Under the pieces are notes generated by a model. That model was not told the DNA's origin, did no database searches, and saw nothing but the letters and a program-made list of their open reading frames with translations. 48,848 nucleotides of DNA from Nemertoderma westbladi (lineage: Eukaryota; Xenacoelomorpha; Nemertodermatida; Nemertodermatidae): the NCBI GenBank assembly GCA_032718475.1, contig JAUCBJ010000141.1, positions 1-48,848 of the forward strand, read 5' to 3'. Position numbers and translations under genes: made by a program. Below, piece after piece: positions 1-10,901 of this stretch. Each line of letters opens with the position of its first letter. The first letter of the stretch is position 1.

Positions 1-1578
1 GACAGAACAGTATTAAACTGTATTTAATACCTACACTGCAATACAAGATAAACTGTTACTGTTCGCGCTTTTGAAGACCTTTAGCAGTTTAACCTGCCAA
101 AATTTATATGTCTTCTAGTTAATTAAAACCACTTTAGCATACGACAATATTTTATGCTAATACGCAAAACATTAGCCGAAGTCAGCCCATGCGCGATCAT
201 TCACCCGATGGATCTACACCCGGGAGACTGAATTCGGATGCTTGAATTGTATTATTACAGTGTAAGGTTGCAGTGTATACCTAATGTATTATTCGATAGA
301 TCGTTAATATGTAATTTCTGACAGATATTATTGGCTTTCGGGAAATATTAACAGTTCCTTTAGGACGTGGCGCTTTATCTATTTAAACAGAACTAGGACT
401 TATACTAAAACGCAACGATACTGCTTATGATTAAAGTATAAAGCGTATTCTTTAGGAAATACTTTGTTACCAATCACGATCATACACACTATTCTGCCGA
501 CAGTCAGTACATTTGATCACACATAAAGAGAGCAGTAATTGACTCACGTAGGGTCTGCTAAATAACATTGGATTCAATACACACCACATTAATATAAATC
601 GCAATTGTTATGTATAGCCGGTCTCTCTAACCTGTAGTGTTATCAAGAAAATTGGGAATTGGGTGATTTATCCGTATTATCCAAATAGCAATATTTCCAT
701 CAACAAATAGGTACAATTAATAACTGACGGTAAAATAACAGTACAAACAATATGATTAATGCAGTTAAGATTGATTAAATTGATCGGTAGTTAGTTAGTT
801 CGTGAGTTTCATTAGATTGATTAATTAGTTAGGATTTGTTTCGGTAACAGTTTATACTTTCGATAATTCAAGCAGTTTACTAGAGTTCTTCCCAAAAGGC
901 CGGTGTTTCTGGCTTAGACAGCAATAACAACAAAGTAACAAGAAAAAACAGTAAGACAGAACACTCTCCTTATGATCGGCAGAAAAGCTACACGTCGACA
1001 GGAAAAACCGCCCTGATTGGCCCAAGCCAAACAAAGAACCACGCGTCCAATGGCTGTTTCCATGTCAGCAACCAGCTGCTAGATGTCGTAATATGAATCA
1101 TCACGGCTAAGCTGTGAAAGGTAGTTGGTGCATTACAAGTTTTTTGCCTTACCATGTCCGCCAAAACACGTATATAGCAGAATGATTTTTATGTCCGTTA
1201 AAACACCTGTAAAGGTACCTTGCGGGCGAGGGGAATATATATACAGTTAGAAAACCTTTTTAGAGTATTCCAGCGCCTGGGGGAGAACTGGCCAGCAAAG
1301 GCAAACGTATCAGTTATCCCACAAAAGCTTTTACAGTACTGGTTCTACTGCTGCTCTAAACTATCGATATCAGCACATAATCATCCAACCTATGGGCCAT
1401 TGTTGCCCATTTATCGGGTAGAAGGGGTTAGTTACCTCGCACTGGACACAAATACCCCCAAAAGTGGATGAGATTAAGTTGCCGAACACTTATCTGAGTT
1501 CATCGTGTGGCTTTATGATCAACCCGCCATGTTTGAGGGCTGGGTAATTATGACTGGAGGAGCCTCACAACCCTGAGG
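1..1578. other. Non-coding flank, no gene seen
   Basis: AT-rich sequence with only short chance ORFs and no recognisable domain. Around 1333-1365 there is a short stretch resembling LINE family A in antisense (compare 6480-6510: 'ctactgctgctctaaa'). It is too short to call an insertion and may be an old relic. Confidence 0.5.
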
Positions 1579-1581
1579 GGG

Positions 1582-2739
1582 GGATCCCAAGGGGGTTGAA
1601 ATTTTGAGCCTTCGCGATGCACCAAAATTAAATTTATAACAATATAACACATTAATGAAAGATCAATGACTCAATAAAGAACTTCCTGGATGCATCAAAT
1701 GTGTCCAAACTTAGATAGATACAAAATTTTGATTTTGGGGTAAAGGGAACTAGTGCCACAGGCACATGGCCAGAACCTATCTTTGGCACAAGTGACTCTT
1801 ATTCGCAATTTGCGCGATAGACAACTTTTAGTTCTCCTACTGCATTAATTTTATGCTCATTATATCCGCAATGACCGATTTAGTGGGGATAGACACCATC
1901 AAAACAAGCGTAGAGGGAATATAGTTCTTGAGATATTACAGAAAATGTGAAGTCCAGCATAAGTCACATTACCGCCTTGATGAGATATGGGCAAATACAC
2001 TAAAAATTATACTTTGAATTATCTGAAGGAATCACGAACAGACACATCACTGAAAATATCGATGTAGTGGGTGTAGACACCTTCAAAATAAGAGTAGACT
2101 CATTAGTTGTTGAGTTATTTTACAAAATCTCAAGACTATGTCCACCAATAGATTGGACTTTATATTGAGTCAACCTATTCCAGAAATTTTGTACAAAAAC
2201 TATAGAAAACTAATTACTTCTCTTTCATTTTGAAGGTGTCTGTATACACTAAATCAATTCGTTGAAGTGATGTGTATATTTTTGATGCCTTAACATAATT
2301 AGAAGTAACATTTTTAGTGTATTTGTCTAAAAATCATCAGGCACTAATGTTGACTTGTCCGGACTTAACATTTTCTGCAATATCTCAAGAACTATATTCC
2401 CTCTACGCTTGTTTTGATGGTGTCTATCCCAACTAAATCGGTCATTGCGGTTCTAATTAGCATACTATTAATGCAATAGGAGAACTAAAAGTTGTCCATC
2501 ACGAAAACTGAGAATAAGAGTTACTTTGAGTAGTTTCTGGCCATGTGCCTGTAGCAATAGTTCCCTTGATCCCAAAATCAAAATTTTGGTTTCTAACTAA
2601 GTTTGGACCCATTTGATGACATTTGATGCATGCAGGAAGTTCTTTCTTGAGTCATTGATCTTTTATCAATGCGTTATATTGTTATAAATTTAATTATGGT
2701 GCATCGCGATGGCTCAAAATTTCAACCCCCTTGGGATCC
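1582..2739. repeat. Long inverted repeat (fold-back element), about 1.16 kb
   Basis: The outer ends 'ggatcccaagggggttgaaa' (from 1582) and its reverse complement (ending at 2739) start two arms of about 550-600 bp that stay complementary through to a centre near 2160. For example, the segment at 1880-1945 reads as the reverse complement of 2375-2445. Within each arm a related motif recurs: 'gatagacaccatcaaaac' near 1890 and 'gtagacaccttcaaaata' near 2075. I found no coding sequence and no target-site duplication. It is best read as a fold-back transposon or large palindromic MITE. A transcript of this region would form a long dsRNA hairpin. Confidence 0.8.
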
Positions 2740-3203
2740 GACAAGATATAGACGAAATTTAGAGAATTGCCTTAATTTTTACCATTTGGCAACATTTGGC
2801 ACCACCCTAATACAGAATTGAGTATTATTCTTCTACCTTGTAAATATTGGATAGTCGGTATATGGCATCTTGCTACTCTTGCATCTCTAAGTTACTTTGT
2901 CGATGCCTGTATGGTACATCTGTTATTGTCTCTGTTATTGCCTCTGTTATTGTTTTGTATGAATTTTGTGTTACAGTTCTTAAATCAGTAGTAAGTTCGT
3001 CTTACGATATTTTTCTCACTTAATGTTTTGTTAAGAAAATTTTAGTCTCAATTTTACACATCAACTTTGTGCTGATTTGAATTCAGCGTTAAATTATGCC
3101 CCATAGGTATATATATATATTTCAAATATTAAAAACGTTTCTAATTAAAAATATAATATTTTTACTGATAATTCTTAGGGTGGTTTAGATTCCTTAACCC
3201 ATC
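2740..3203. other. Non-coding region upstream of the GPCR
   Basis: AT-rich, with a small triplicated 'tctgttattg' run near 2919-2952 and a TA run near 3108-3120. This is the probable 5' flank or 5' UTR of the GPCR. A TAA in frame with the GPCR ATG lies at 3198-3200, which supports 3204 as the start. No convincing core promoter could be assigned. Confidence 0.5.
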
Positions 3204-3419
3204 ATGACGCAGGGGAAAGATATCAATTACAGATGGGATGCAATGGTTTGGGGTGATGTTATTCATATTATACGATTACTACTATTACCAACAGGATTGA
3301 TGTTAAATGGAATTGTCATAACAACTGTATTGAATTCAGCAACCCTTAGAAACAGACACCACAATAGACTTATAATTGCTCTTGCTGTGGGTGACATGTG
3401 TATGCTAGTTGCAAATTTT
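3204..3419 (+). CDS. GPCR exon 1 (TM1-TM2)
   Basis: Encodes residues 1-72: N-terminus, TM1 with the GLMLNG motif and TM2 with LAVGD. It ends in phase 0 at TTT before a textbook GTAAGT donor at 3420. Reading on through the donor gives an in-frame stop at 3462-3464, so the splice is needed to reach TM3. Confidence 0.88.
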
Positions 3420-6400
3420 GTAAGTATCATTTTATCAATATTAATATTATACAGTAATGGTTAGTCTGTGCTGATGAATAACTAATAAATGTTATGAATT
3501 TACACCGAACCTTCGACATCCAATTGACATATCAATCTATAGACTACTTACTACACTATTACTTAATTCGGCCGCCCCATCCTGATAATTGTTCGGGAGG
3601 GGGCTGTTGGGTGTCGATAAGGGTGTCATTCAGATTGACATATTGGCTCCATTTCTCTTAATTAATGAGGTGTGGACTTAGTTCTTCGAATTTCCTTATG
3701 GAACTATTCCCTAAATTAGCATAAATTATAAACCATAAATTAGTTTACAGCACAAAGGTGTTCTAATAGTTCTGGACCCTGGGGAAAAACTTTAACTTCC
3801 GCATATATTGTTAATAAACAGCATAATAACAAATATATCACTGATAGATAACTAGCTAATGTTCGGAGTCCGGGCTCTTGCAGGTCTATGGTTCCGCACA
3901 GGTTGAAAACTATAAGACAGTCTTTGTTCGTTGGGTATATGGTGCAGAAAATGCACCATAGCAAGGGGCCGTCCAAGTATGACGTCTGCACTTTTCCCCA
4001 AAATATTGACCCCCTCCCTCCCCTAAATCTGATGTCATCAGATATGCGTTGACCACCCCCCCCCCCCCCTAAATCAGATTAAATTTTTTTTTTAAATAAA
4101 CTATTATCAGCAGGATAAAGGTATTATATTGCATTGGAGGGAGTGTGCACGGGGGCTGGCTGTAGTTATATAGCTTATCTATATAGGAAGGTATAGAGTT
4201 GTAGTAGGATACTTGTACCTGATGCGACAGCAGTTTATGAATGATAATAAACAAACATAAGCTAATAATAGTCCTATATGAACCGGTAGAGGTACCGGTA
4301 CTGCAGTCTCTAACAATCATTAGCTTAGGATTAATGTTTCATTTTCAGGCGAACCCCAGTACCGCAGTACCCCAGTAGCACGCGTCCTAATCACTGAAAC
4401 ATGGTGACTGGTAATTGAAACAGAAGGTCGTGCTACGGGCCTTCGGGGGCTTCGAACAATTAAAATAGGCAAGCAATTTACTCTTCTGCTCTATCTCTTC
4501 TAGCACCTATAAATTAACATGCTGACGTCAGATTTTGGCTGACTCCCTCCCCTCCCCTCATCAGGGACGTCATACTTGGACGGTCCCCAAGCAAGTAAGC
4601 TACTAAAATCAAATACATGATAGTTTATACTCCTTCTGCCAGGAGCGCTGATAGGATAATGGTATGGCAATCAGCGTTGGCCCTGATTGGTTATTATCGC
4701 TAACTACAAATATTTTGGGTAGAAATATATGACTAATTGTTTTTTGGGTGATACAATGTCAGCGTTCACTCAATTGGGGTGTCAATTACCATAATATAAT
4801 AAAACATAAAGTAATTATCATAAATTAATTATGGTTTTCTTTGTACCCATTGATGTCCAAAAACTTGTGTTTTGTGGCCCATTTACATTTAATGAATGAA
4901 AATATCGACTTGTTCCTTTGCAGTAGTTTAATATAAGTTTTATGTAGTTATTATTGTGTATTATTATTTTGTTTAGGTCGGTACACTTGAACACTACGAG
5001 CCAAGTATCATACATCAGTACTCATGGAAATCATATCAATGTTATGTGGAAAACTTTATATATTCAATACCTGTTGTTTTTACAACTGGCATTATTTTAA
5101 CGATTTCATTGGACAGGTGAGGTTAATGATATATGCATTTGTTTTAAGTTTCATTCTTCAATAAAATACCGCTGACTTGCAATATAAATTTACTTTGTAT
5201 TCTAAATTTATTAATCCACATGAAATTATTATTAAAAATAATTTATAGCAAAATTTTAAATAGAGGTTTCACATGTGAAACATTGTATTTCAATTTTGAT
5301 TCGATAATTCACCATGAAAGTGCAGTGCAGGCCGCTTTTTAGCAGATTGTGGTTATCCCACGTACCTTTCGAATTTCTACGAATTTCACGAATTTCTAGC
5401 CATTATTTATTCTAATCGTATCCCATTTTTAATATTCATTAATATTTAGGCACTTTGTTTTATAAATGTACATTAAATTATATTAAGAGTTGTTTTCTAT
5501 TTTCATTATATTATATATATGGTATAATCAAGGAGTACTAAATAACAACATATGCAGCGAGCCTAGTGCTGAAATAAGCGTGAGATATTTCTAATATGTA
5601 TTACACTATTTTCATAATATTTTCATAATATTTATAAAACACTTCTTAGAAGCTACTTTGGTGGATATGAGGGCTAAGGTAATAGTTGTTAAGTTAGCAG
5701 GGCGCAGGGCGCATTGTTCAAACTTTCAGCGCCTGTAATTCAAGACGATTAAATTTTATAATTTAAAATTTGAACTTTGCACTCTTTTACAACAATATAA
5801 ATATTGGCGAAAACAGTATAAATTTTCCAGAAAGACATTTTATTACATTTCTATGAATATCCACCATATCTACCAAACCTAAGAAGCATATAATCAGTTT
5901 AAGGAAATGTTATGAAATAAGTGCCATCAATAGAAAAAAGATTGGCCCACGCAAATTTCAACATTAAGCTCGCTGCATGACCTGTTATTTAGTACACCTT
6001 GGTTATAATATAATATAATATAATATTAGTACTACTACTAGGATCGGCATGCTGCATTGCAGCTGCATTTTTAAGAATGCTGTGCCGGCTTGTCAACAAA
6101 ATTGCACCACCACAACTCCCTATCACCCATGACATTTGCTAGATCATCCGCATCTTTAAGGCCAGTGTCCTTTAAGATGCGTCTCAAGAAAGTCATGGGC
6201 TGTCCACCATGCTTATTCACTCCATGAGGCTGCCAAAGTACAAGATTATGCACTGGCTGGTCCTCACGGCGAAAGCAATGGCCTGCAAAGCGGAGACGAT
6301 TTTGTTCTAGTGTCAAGCTTGGGGAAACCAATGAGACACCTCCAATGTTATATAGTGTCTGGTTGGAGATGTGTGCATTGTACTAGACACAATGAACCCG

Positions 6401-8464
6401 GCGTAGCATTCTTGTGAATGTGCCATCCAGAGATTTGGTGTCCTTAGCAGTTAGAGCCCAGCATGGACTCCCGTAGAGGAGTACTGGAACTACTGCTGCT
6501 CTAAATAATCGGACCTTAAGTTTCCGATTAATTCTCGGTGACTTCCAAATCCTGGAAAGCCTATTCAAGGCTGCCCATGCCTTTCCCTTACGTATTCGAA
6601 GCTCCTCACCTGACTTCCGGATCCATGATCCCAGGTAACAGAAGTCGTCCACATGCTCAAGCATACCATCCTTTGAGCTTATGCTCATCCGATCAGAGAC
6701 TTGCTGAGGACTTTCAAAGTTAACTGTCAGAATTTTGGTCTTTCTGGAGTTAATAAAAAGACCAACACTAGAAGCAGCATGTTCTAATGAGCCGAGGAGC
6801 CGTTGGGCTCCCTCTAATGATTCTGAGAGTACTCCTAAGTCATCAGCAAAGTCTAGATCAGTTAGGTACTTGGCAGGATTTCCTCGACTTCTGGAGCCAG
6901 TAGGTGGAGTTATCATCACCCCATCATCATTATGATGATCTAAGGACATGCATAGAACATAGTCAACCACAATAATGAACAAGAATGGTGCAAGTGTGTC
7001 TCCTTGGAGGACACCCCATAACACTTCAAATGGTTCTGTGTCACCGTCAACAGTAGACACAAATGTTGTCGAACAATCGTATACTGATCTGATTGCTGCA
7101 ATAATTTCATCAGGAATCCCATATAATGAAAGTATGCTGAACATACGTGAGCGAGAGACTGAATCAAAGGCCTTGAAGAAGTCAACAAAGATAACAGCCA
7201 GATGCCTGTCTTTCTTTTTTGATAATTCTTCAATTATCCTTCTAAGTGCCAAAATGGGCTCCATGGTCCCACGACCTTTACGGAACCCATTCTGATTTCC
7301 ACGGAGCAGTCTCTCAATGGGATCCCTGATGCGATTTATTAGAATCCTATTGTATAGCTTTGCAGCAATCGAGATCAATGAGATTCCCCGAAAAGAACCA
7401 TAGAGTGTTAGGTTGCCCTTCTTGGGAACTGGCACCAACTTATTTGTTTTCATTTCTTGTGGGACTCTTGTTGTTCGGTACATGTCTACTATGATGGGAT
7501 AGATGAGCTTTAAACACTCAGGTATTTTAAAGACCTCAGGGGGAACACTATCTACTCCACTGGCACGATTGGTCTTAATGCTCTTTGCAGCAGCCTTCAC
7601 TTCTGCAAAGGAGATATCGCCAATGGGAATATCTGGGAGTACAGACTCAGACACCTTTACTTCTATAGAGTTATCAGGCAATACCCTGTCATTATTGAGG
7701 AGCTTTTCAAAGTGGGCTTTCCAACCATTGAGGCGATCGGCTGGTGATTCAGCCTTAACCTTGGTGGTTGGTTGGCTTTTCCGCCCAACCACCATTTATA
7801 AATAATATAATATAATATTAGTAATGCATGTGTGTATAATAATATGTGTAATTAACATTTATTATATTGCAGAACTATAGCGATATCCTACCCATACCAA
7901 TATATGCAAACTATATCTGCAATTATTCCTGTTTGTGGAATAACTATAAGTTACATAGTAGCAGTCGCAAATGCGTTGCCTTGTTTAATTGGTCGCCGTT
8001 TGATATATAATATTACGAAAGAAACAGTGGTGAACGAATGTCTTCTGGATATAAACCCAAGAAATATTTGTTATATGGGGTTTAGTATTGTGATGGGTGT
8101 CACATTTACCCTGCTCTTCTGCTTTAATGGCATCATTATATATAAACTTGTGAATAAAAGGCATAAAAACAATAGTGAAGCTGATTCACGTATTACATTA
8201 ATGTTGATGTCAACCGTTATGATATGGATGTTGTTATGGTTACCATCACTAACTATACTACTGGAAGCGCAGTTCTCAATTCTGCCATTCAATGATATCC
8301 TACCTTCGCTAAATACAATCTCTTCAATATGCATTCAGATCAATGGAAACATTAATTTTATTGTTTACTCAGTTTTGAATAGTCAGTGGAGGAAGGAAAT
8401 ATGTAAATTGTTAAAACAATGTCATTTGCGATCGTCATTGTCAAAAATTAAGGTTATTAAATGA
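3204..8464 (+). CDS. Class A (rhodopsin-like) GPCR, three exons, 315 aa
   Basis: Predicted seven-transmembrane receptor signalling through G proteins at the plasma membrane; the ligand is unknown. Exons 3204-3419, 4977-5116 and 7873-8464 join in frame to 316 codons including TGA. Landmarks: N35 in TM1, D64 in TM2 (LAVGD), C94 at the top of TM3 exactly 25 residues before R119 (DRT in place of DRY), C175 as the likely ECL2 partner cysteine, W241-x-P243 in TM6, and N280-F-I-V-Y284 in TM7 in place of NPxxY. A basic helix 8 (SQWRKE) and a short tail follow. Splice sites are canonical: GTAAGT, TTTAG, AG/GTGAGG and TTGCAG. Both introns are loaded with transposons, but the exons are undamaged, so the gene looks functional. 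The subfamily could not be recognised: the DRT and NFxxY variants make it a divergent receptor. Confidence 0.88.
3420..4976 (+). other. GPCR intron 1
   Basis: Phase-0 intron, donor GTAAGT at 3420 and acceptor TTTAG ending at 4976. It contains a TIR element at 3965-4589 and a C-rich run near 4055-4068. The remainder is AT-rich with no coding sequence recognised. Confidence 0.8.
3965..4589. mobile_element. Non-autonomous TIR element (MITE) in GPCR intron 1
   Basis: The left end 'ggggccgtccaagtatgacg' (from 3965) is mirrored on the right by 'cgtcatacttggacggtccc' (ending about 4588). A candidate 5-bp direct duplication AGCAA flanks it (3960-3964 and 4590-4594). About 625 bp, no transposase. The superfamily is not assigned. 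Confidence 0.7.
4977..5116 (+). CDS. GPCR exon 2 (ECL1-TM3)
   Basis: Encodes residues 73-118 plus two bases of the R119 codon. It contains C94 and the TM3 segment ending ISLD-R. The acceptor is TTTAG/GTC and the donor CAG/GTGAGG (phase 2). The 25-residue spacing from the TM3 cysteine to the DR arginine is the invariant class A spacing, which makes this short exon secure. Confidence 0.88.
5523..6006. mobile_element. MITE with about 40-bp TIRs in GPCR intron 2
   Basis: The left TIR at 5523-5562 ('tataatcaaggagtactaaa'...) is the reverse complement, with a few mismatches, of the right TIR at 5968-6006 ('agtacaccttggttat' at its outer end). The ~480-bp body has no ORF. A (TAATA)n run abuts the right end and served as target for the adjacent LINE. 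Confidence 0.75.
6032..7801 (-). mobile_element. LINE family A, copy 1 (5'-truncated, antisense in GPCR intron 2)
   Basis: 5'-truncated non-LTR retrotransposon on the minus strand. Its 3' end is the shared family A terminus ('gcagctgcaatgcagcatgc' on the sense strand) followed by a short (TAG)n tail. It is flanked by an approximately 22-bp direct duplication of AT-rich sequence (6010-6031 and 7802-7823; boundaries are soft because the target is (TAATA)n). It keeps the RT domain and C-terminal region but not the endonuclease. Confidence 0.88.
6071..7795 (-). pseudogene. Reverse transcriptase of LINE family A, copy 1, one nonsense codon
   Basis: 575-codon open frame interrupted once, by TAG at 6383-6385, where the two other well-preserved copies have AAG (lysine) in the context HCV-K-YNAH. 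It includes RT fingers/palm (ASGVDSVPPEVFK), the FVDFFKAFDSV aspartate motif, GVLQGDTLAPFLF, the FADD catalytic box, and a C-terminal region with [12 protein letters not shown]. The domain order is that of an APE-type LINE ORF2. The clade is uncertain; RTE-like is my guess from the microsatellite-type tail. Degradation is slight, so the insertion is young. Confidence 0.88.
7873..8464 (+). CDS. GPCR exon 3 (TM4-TM7 and C-tail)
   Basis: Starts after ATTGCAG/AACTATAG and completes R119 (AG+A). It encodes ICL2 (TIAISYPYQY), TM4, ECL2 with an NIT glycosylation sequon at 165-167 and C175, TM5, TM6 (LLWLPS), TM7 (NFIVY) and the tail, ending in TGA at 8462-8464. The first ATG inside the exon (7904) is not the real start. 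Confidence 0.88.
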
Positions 8465-8614
8465 CCTACTGCAAATATTACTGATGTTAGAATCACGAGT
8501 GGTTCTAATTTATGTTGTTATTAATTTCTAGAGTATAATTAAAGCTTCCAAACTGATCAATCCTACAATGAAGATATAAAAATAATTGCCTTCTCACGAT
8601 ATGGAGCCTTATCA

Positions 8615-8620
8615 AATAAA
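8615..8620 (+). promoter_or_regulatory. Probable GPCR polyadenylation signal AATAAA
   Basis: AATAAA lies 151 nt after the GPCR stop codon and is the first canonical hexamer downstream. The assignment to this gene is an inference from position. Confidence 0.5.
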
Positions 8621-8821
8621 AAAATACACTGCCCTGTAGGCGTATTGAATGATTAACAATCATTAGGCCTCCTATATCTCTGATATATTTTCGAACTCAT
8701 GTATTTGGCTGGCCTCCAAAATTGCGAGATACCAAATTGAAGAAGTAGATCAAGATTAATCAAATTGTCTAGCATCCTCCGTAGTTAGAATAACATATTG
8801 GGTGATTATGTGGAAATAATG

Positions 8822-9139
8822 TCGAGCCGTAATACAAATATATAATGGCGTACAACAGTCGAACCGTCATACAAATATATAATGTCGTACAAAACTCGAA
8901 CCGTCATACAAATATATAATGTCGTACAACAGTCGAACCGTCATACAAATATATAATGTCGTACAAAACTCGAACCGTCATACAAATATATAATGTCGTA
9001 CAAAACTCGAACCGTCATACAAATATATAATGTCGTACAACAGTCGAACCGTCATACAAATATATAATGTCGTACAACAGTCGAACCGTCATACAAATAT
9101 ATAATGTCGTACAACACTCGAACCGTCATACAAATATAG
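8822..9139. repeat. 37-bp minisatellite, about 8.5 units
   Basis: The unit starts 'tcgaaccgtcatacaaatat' and repeats every 37 bp (unit starts at 8822, 8859, 8896 ... 9118). Units differ mainly in the junction 'acaacagt' versus 'acaaaact'. It lies 360 bp downstream of the GPCR stop. The preceding 8465-8821 holds only the 3' flank. Confidence 0.9.
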
Positions 9140-9549
9140 TAGTATATAGTCAAATATAACCTTTCTCAACTAGCTACTAGGATGGGGGACTTATTGACTG
9201 AAACAGGAGGACGAGACAATGGACGGGACTCACTTATCATATGTGTGCACATGTGTAAGATTGTGAGGACCCTACAGGAGTGCGAGACTGAGAGTAGAGA
9301 GGGGTTGAGTAAAAGGGAGTGTGGTGATGAGATATGAGGGTTTGAGGAAGGATGGAGGGCGCGAAATTCGGAAATATGGGAGCAAGCCGGGTGGAGGTAG
9401 TCCTATGGGACTAATGAGGTGAGGAGGAGGTGATGAGATTGGACAAAGGTATCCAATTAAAAATTGAGTGATGAGGAGGGGCGATCATCTAAATAGAGAC
9501 GCCACATGCCTTGGTACAACATGTGGTACTACACTGTGTGTACTAAATG
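9140..9549. other. Purine-rich spacer, no gene seen
   Basis: The plus strand is unusually G/A-rich between about 9180 and 9480, with no ORF or recognisable repeat. Confidence 0.5.
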
Positions 9550-10000
9550 TGGTACTACATACCCTTCTAATCCTAAATATAGTACGTATTATGTACTACT
9601 ATTGGTCCCATTGACCCAGCTTAAGTATAGTACGAATTATGAACATTAGTACAGGTATACTCATCAGACATATGTATTGTATATATTAGTACATTTGTAC
9701 TCAACAAGCGTACATAATTGTGTCTACCTACTCCTAAATATTATGTATGTTAGTACAAGTGTACTCATCAGATGTACGTATATACGTTAGTACGTTTGTA
9801 CCCATCGGATGTACATAATGTTTACCTAGACCTAAATAACATGTACGTTAGTACAGGTGTACTCATCAGAAGTATGTATTGTATATACGTTAGTACATTT
9901 GTACCCCATCGGACGTACATAATGTTCATCTAAACCTAAATAATATGTACGTCAGTACAGGAGTACTCATCAGACGTATGTATGTACATTATTGATTAGT
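9550..10000. repeat. GTAC-rich satellite-like array, left part
   Basis: Degenerate tandem units of about 100-110 bp built from blocks such as 'gtactcatcagacgtatgta', 'gttagtacatttgtaccc' and 'cctaaataatatgtacgt'. About four copies lie here. The same array resumes at 13611 after the LINE, so it was one array before insertion. Confidence 0.75.
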
Positions 10001-10136
10001 CTCTCCTACAGACCGTAGCAACCTATACAGTAGCAGTACCAGTACGAGTACTGCTTCCTGTACCGCTTTAATAACTACTTGAATACACTGGTGACGAATT
10101 ACAGACAGGCCTAACACTCAATTATTATATTATTAA

Positions 10137-10901
10137 ATGGCGAATGAGATTATCCGATTACAATATGAACTACTCACCACAATTCGTTCGATAATGGGGA
10201 AACAAAATGTATCTATCGATGACGAACGAAAGCTTACCGACTCGCTTCTAGCAATGTCAACCATATTTACTACAACCCTGGGCAGACTCGCGGATGCTCA
10301 GGCAGAATCAATCAAAGCCAAAGACGATTTAATCACTGTTCGATCTACTCCAATGAACCAACTGTCGGGCGCAGTCCAGGTAAATGGGTCGAACATCAAC
10401 CAAACTGGACAACGCTCATATCGAGATGCCGTTCAACAAAGTCCCCCGGTACTGGTACCCAACCAACGCTCGAGTCCCCACGGAAATAGCGCTCAGTCGG
10501 GACGACAAGAACCACCGATTGCTACCTATGGGCGCCAGTCTGGCGGCGCATTGCGAGCTGCTCCACAGACCACCCCACAAATCCAGAAGGCCCACATCTT
10601 CCTTGGGAGGTTTGCTCCCTCTACAACGAGTGAGGATGTAATGACATTCCTAAAAGACGAAAAACTACCCTTTGACACCATCATTGAACGACCAGCTCCA
10701 ATGGACGCCACTGCTGCATACCGAAATTTCCACCCCATCTGCAATCAAGACGATCGCGAAACACTAATGAATCCCGATATCTGGCCAGAAGGAGTCATGA
10801 TTAAGAATTACAAACTCAATAACGACGAACGAGATAAGTTTGGGTTAAGGCGACGAGACCTACCCACTCCTCCCGCCGAGTTGTCGAATGCTCAAGATTG
10901 A
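10137..10901 (+). CDS. LINE ORF1 protein (RNA-binding), 254 aa
   Basis: Likely nucleic-acid-binding ORF1p that packages the retrotransposon RNA. The N-terminal 80 residues look helical; a Gln/Ser/Pro-rich linker follows (about 90-145); then a globular segment opening KAHIFLGRFAPSTTSEDVM (about 150-230) resembles an RRM-type or associated fold, as in other LINE ORF1 proteins. The ORF is intact and ends in TGA (10899-10901). The endonuclease coding sequence continues in the same frame directly after this stop, so ORF1 and ORF2 are separated only by one UGA. Identity rests on position and the RRM-like opening. Confidence 0.7.
   Translation: MANEIIRLQYELLTTIRSIMGKQNVSIDDERKLTDSLLAMSTIFTTTLGRLADAQAESIKAKDDLITVRSTPMNQLSGAVQVNGSNINQTGQRSYRDAVQQSPPVLVPNQRSSPHGNSAQSGRQEPPIATYGRQSGGALRAAPQTTPQIQKAHIFLGRFAPSTTSEDVMTFLKDEKLPFDTIIERPAPMDATAAYRNFHPICNQDDRETLMNPDIWPEGVMIKNYKLNNDERDKFGLRRRDLPTPPAELSNAQD

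Larger units (their letters stand above)
5117..7872 (+). other. GPCR intron 2
   Basis: Phase-2 intron of 2.76 kb, donor GTGAGG and acceptor ATTGCAG. It contains a TIR element (5523-6006) and an antisense LINE family A copy (6032-7801). The first 400 bp are AT-rich with nothing recognisable. Confidence 0.8.

Noticed and set aside
3204-3464. GPCR exon 1 as an 86-aa stand-alone protein
   Set aside because: The last 14 codons lie past a canonical GTAAGT donor, and TM3-TM7 follow in downstream exons.
6538-7805. Plus-strand open stretches across LINE copy 1
   Set aside because: They are antisense to a clearly conserved RT; the same antisense frames recur in copies 2 and 3 in the opposite orientation.
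8071-8334. Minus-strand ORF within GPCR exon 3
   Set aside because: Shadow of the transmembrane-coding strand; no independent support.
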